From Circinella umbellata (Eukaryota > Mucoromycota > Mucoromycetes > Mucorales > Lichtheimiaceae): a stretch of 64,000 nucleotides of DNA. The stretch is taken from assembly GCA_025093555.1 (NCBI GenBank), contig JAIWNF010000001.1:248001-312000 (forward strand), in the 5' to 3' direction. The notes below the pieces were generated by a model. It was not told the DNA's origin. It worked only from the letters and a program-made list of their open reading frames with translations, and searched no databases. Each line of letters opens with the position of its first letter. Position 1 is the stretch's first letter. The translations under genes were made by a program, and so were the position numbers. Shown here piece by piece: positions 61,496 through 64,000 of this stretch.

Positions 61496-62437
61496 ATGCT
61501 ACGTAGACAAACACCAACAGCTATTAGATTCTTTCAAAAGTCATTTCAACCACAACAACAACCAACAAAATTAAACCCATGGACAATTTCATTACCTTCG
61601 CCATCCACTAGTGTTACTTGTCCTTCTTCTTCTACATTGATATCCGATTTACGATTAACTGGATATCATATTAGTCGACTTTGGGGCATGCTATATCATT
61701 CATTATTTCAACAAAATAATAATAGTAATAATAGTAACGCAAATAACAGTAATATAAACAACATTCAACCTTACAATGAACGCATTTGTTTTCAATGGCC
61801 AGATAGTATGAAAGTTCACATTTCAGCGAATAATTTACAAGAATTTTATGAAAGTATTACAAGTCCATCCAGTTCCATAATTTATGCCAATGTCTCTGCC
61901 AACATTGACCAAGTTCATTTAGGTCAAGGCGCCCAACGTGTTTTAACAACCCCAACAGGCGGGAAAACATCACAAACCAGTACTTTAAGTGAAGCACTTT
62001 CTGTGGAGCTTTTGACACGACTTTTGGGTTCGGATCTTACCAAGACAGAAACTGAATTAACATATCGTAACTATGGACCCATGACTGATTATGCTTGTCG
62101 CGTTCAAGATATCCATTTAGGCGTCTCTGTAACACGCGCCATGTCATATTGGACAAGAAAGGGCTTTAAAAAAGAAGATGCTACAAAGTTATTGACACGC
62201 AAGTTAAATGGTATACTAAAGTCAAGTCAAAGTATCGTAAATACTAACTTTGATAAGCAAATCTTACACGTGTTAAGTATGTCCAAACATCATGCCTCAC
62301 AAATTAAGCGTGCCTATAAACGATTATCACAAGACTTGAAATCTGATACAGTCCTTTTTATTACAACGGTGGATGCGGAAAATGTGTTTTTTAATGATAA
62401 CAAAAATTTAACGAAAAACAAACGCAAGGCGGTTTAA
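61496..62437 (+). CDS. Uncharacterised conserved protein (GVSVTRAM family)
   Basis: Single exon, 313 residues. The N-terminus (MLRRQTPTAIRFFQKSFQPQ) is basic and amphipathic, like a mitochondrial presequence. An Asn-rich tract follows at about 78-92. The conserved-looking part is about 165-300: SEALSVELLTRLLGSDLTKT, ETELTYRNYGPMTDYACRVQ, DIHLGVSVTRAMSYWTRKGF, EDATKLLTRKLNGI, QILHVLSMSKHHASQIKRAY, DTVLFITTVDAENVFFND. I recall similar unnamed proteins in Mucoromycota and Dictyostelium, some labelled AAC4-like. The Glu...Asp...VSVTR layout could be a divergent PD-(D/E)XK fold, but this is inference. No function assigned. Confidence 0.75.
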   Translation: MLRRQTPTAIRFFQKSFQPQQQPTKLNPWTISLPSPSTSVTCPSSSTLISDLRLTGYHISRLWGMLYHSLFQQNNNSNNSNANNSNINNIQPYNERICFQWPDSMKVHISANNLQEFYESITSPSSSIIYANVSANIDQVHLGQGAQRVLTTPTGGKTSQTSTLSEALSVELLTRLLGSDLTKTETELTYRNYGPMTDYACRVQDIHLGVSVTRAMSYWTRKGFKKEDATKLLTRKLNGILKSSQSIVNTNFDKQILHVLSMSKHHASQIKRAYKRLSQDLKSDTVLFITTVDAENVFFNDNKNLTKNKRKAV

Positions 62438-63571
62438 AAGAGAATTGACATGTGGTTTATACATGAACCCATCAACAAGAATAAGTTCCCCCGCCCATTA
62501 CAAGCAAAAAAGCAAACGGGCCGCAATCCAAAATTTTTTTCTCGAGGGAAAACTGGTTTTATATTAATCTATACACCAAAAATGCGATATTTTATTTTTG
62601 TTGCCACACAACAATTAAATCGCATGACGCCCTTCCCGATCTAGTAACTTAGCAACCTAGTAAAAAAAAAAGATAATTTGTATATGACCTCGAAAATTTA
62701 TTACCTTTTGTTATATTTCTGATTCAAATGTATTACGAGAAATATACTTTTTTAGATATAACAATGAATACCTTGTTATAGATATCTACCATTCCTTCCC
62801 CTTCTCTATTTACTTTATTTTTTTCATTTTTTCATTTATATATATATATTCAAATAAAATAAAGTACAGAAAAAATAAGTAATAAAAAGTATATATTTTT
62901 TTGTGTTACAAAAAACTTACATGTAAAAAAAGCTGTAGTTAAATATCCAAGGATCACCTCGTTGCTGCTATCAAAATGAAGTTATATGTTGTATAACCAA
63001 CACAACACAACACACAACAACTTTTTTTTTCCTTCCTTCTCTTTTTTTTTTCTTTTTTTTTTTGAAAAAAAAAAGCATACTTCTTTTCACCTTTTTTCTT
63101 TTTTATTTATTATTAAAAAAATTAATAGAAAATAATAATAATAATAATAATAATAAAGAAGATCGACCTTCATTTTATTATATATCAAGTGATAACCAAA
63201 AACCCTCACCCCTGTCTTTCTTTATTCCTTTTTTTTGTATGCTATAAAGCCTCCGTATTCGTTTCAGGCTTATTTAATCCTTAACGTCACATTAACCTCT
63301 ACAAAAACCCTATTGAACCCGCCCTTTTTTTCAGATAATAGTAATTAATACAGTGTTGTAAGAAACAAACTTATTCTCTCTCTATCCCTCTCTCGTTTTT
63401 TTTACTCTTTCTAAACATCCGGCACTTTCTTCTTCTCTTCTCTCCCCCCAATCAAAAAACCCCCCTTGGGAAAAAGTCACTCCTCTCCCCCCAAGATAAA
63501 CTCTCCCCCCCCTCCATTATATATAAAAAAAGAAAAAAGCTTAGTGGGCCACAATCAGCACACAAAAAAGC
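62438..63571. promoter_or_regulatory. Intergenic region and promoter of the poly-Gln gene
   Basis: 1.1 kb. A frame at 62450-62644 has no recognised domain. An (AAT)n run lies near 63133-63155. Strongly pyrimidine-rich DNA (63370-63520) and a TATATATAAAA box-like site near 63519 precede the ATG at 63572. Confidence 0.45.
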
Positions 63572-64000
63572 ATGATACACCCACTTGCACAGGAACAACA
63601 ACAACATTCCTCTTCTTTTTCTCATCATCATTCAAACGACGAAGAAGTGAGTAATAACGACGAAAATTATAGTGCAGGAACACCATTACCTCCTGTTTCC
63701 TCAACAAACACCGCTTCTACTAGTACTACAACAACGACTATAGCTCCCGACATGTCCGAAAAACTTCACAACGACCCACCTACCTCTCATTCTCACCATC
63801 AACAACAACGTCCTACCAGCGATGCTTATTATGATCCCCACTATTATCAACAGCAGCAACAACAACAACAACAGCAACAGCAACAGTATTATGTACCTCA
63901 ATCACCTGAATTACCATTCCCTAGTATTAATCAATACCAACAACAACAACAACCATTACCACAACAGCGCGCTTATTCAGTGACTGCAATGCCAAGTGAA
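63572..64000 (+). CDS. Poly-Gln, low-complexity protein, N-terminal part (continues past window)
   Basis: Open frame of 143 codons from ATG 63572 to the window edge without a stop. Residues are Ser/Thr/His/Gln-rich with a run of about 11 Gln after DAYYDPHYYQ and shorter Gln runs later (NQYQQQQQPLPQQ). There is no domain in the visible part. Such N-termini are common in fungal transcription factors, but that is only a guess. The preceding pyrimidine-rich leader supports this start. Confidence 0.75.
   Translation, partial: MIHPLAQEQQQHSSSFSHHHSNDEEVSNNDENYSAGTPLPPVSSTNTASTSTTTTTIAPDMSEKLHNDPPTSHSHHQQQRPTSDAYYDPHYYQQQQQQQQQQQQQYYVPQSPELPFPSINQYQQQQQPLPQQRAYSVTAMPSE

Overview
The window looks like nuclear DNA of an early-diverging fungus, most likely Mucoromycota (Mucorales-type). 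It is strongly AT-rich with many poly-A/poly-T runs. Genes carry many short introns with GTAAGT/GTATGT-type donors and TAG/CAG acceptors, and intergenic DNA holds microsatellites. I rebuilt 13 intact multi-exon or single-exon genes by joining exons whose phases agree; two more run off the window edges. No rRNA, tRNA or CRISPR array was recognised.

Left part (1-24 kb), mostly housekeeping genes: F-box/WD40 protein (-, runs off the left edge); UCHL5/UCH37-type deubiquitinase (+) whose catalytic cysteine position is tyrosine; TMEM230-family membrane protein (-); class I histone deacetylase (+); cyclin-Q-like cyclin (-), convergent with the deacetylase; external-type NADH dehydrogenase NDH-2 (+); and an Old Yellow Enzyme gene (+) broken by two in-frame stops.

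Middle part (25-38.5 kb), a mobile-element and duplication zone. Three damaged copies of an F-box/RRM-like gene lie here. A 1.7-kb Tc1/mariner-like transposon (intact DD34E transposase, about 154-bp inverted repeats built of 21-22-bp units) sits next to the first copy. A DNA-level pseudogene copy of eIF1 adjoins the second. A 5.9-kb element with terminal inverted repeats lies between the second and third. Its single five-exon gene (1474 codons) combines a DUF6729-like zinc region, a transposase-like core, and a complete DEDDy 3'-5' exonuclease placed between the second and third candidate catalytic acids. A small foldback element is nested in its left end. This large element is the most system-like thing in the window.

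Right part (39-64 kb): PEBP (+), eIF1/SUI1 (-), a small protein with a K-x-GGMR motif (+), a Gln-rich three-zinc-finger protein (-), PEX11 (+), a frameshifted relic of a multicopy Mucoromycota family (-), a glycogen-targeting PP1 subunit with CBM21 (-), a TALE homeobox protein (-), an uncharacterised conserved protein (+), and the start of a poly-Gln protein (+) that continues past the right edge. Exon coordinates are my own splice predictions from sequence and phase, without transcript evidence.
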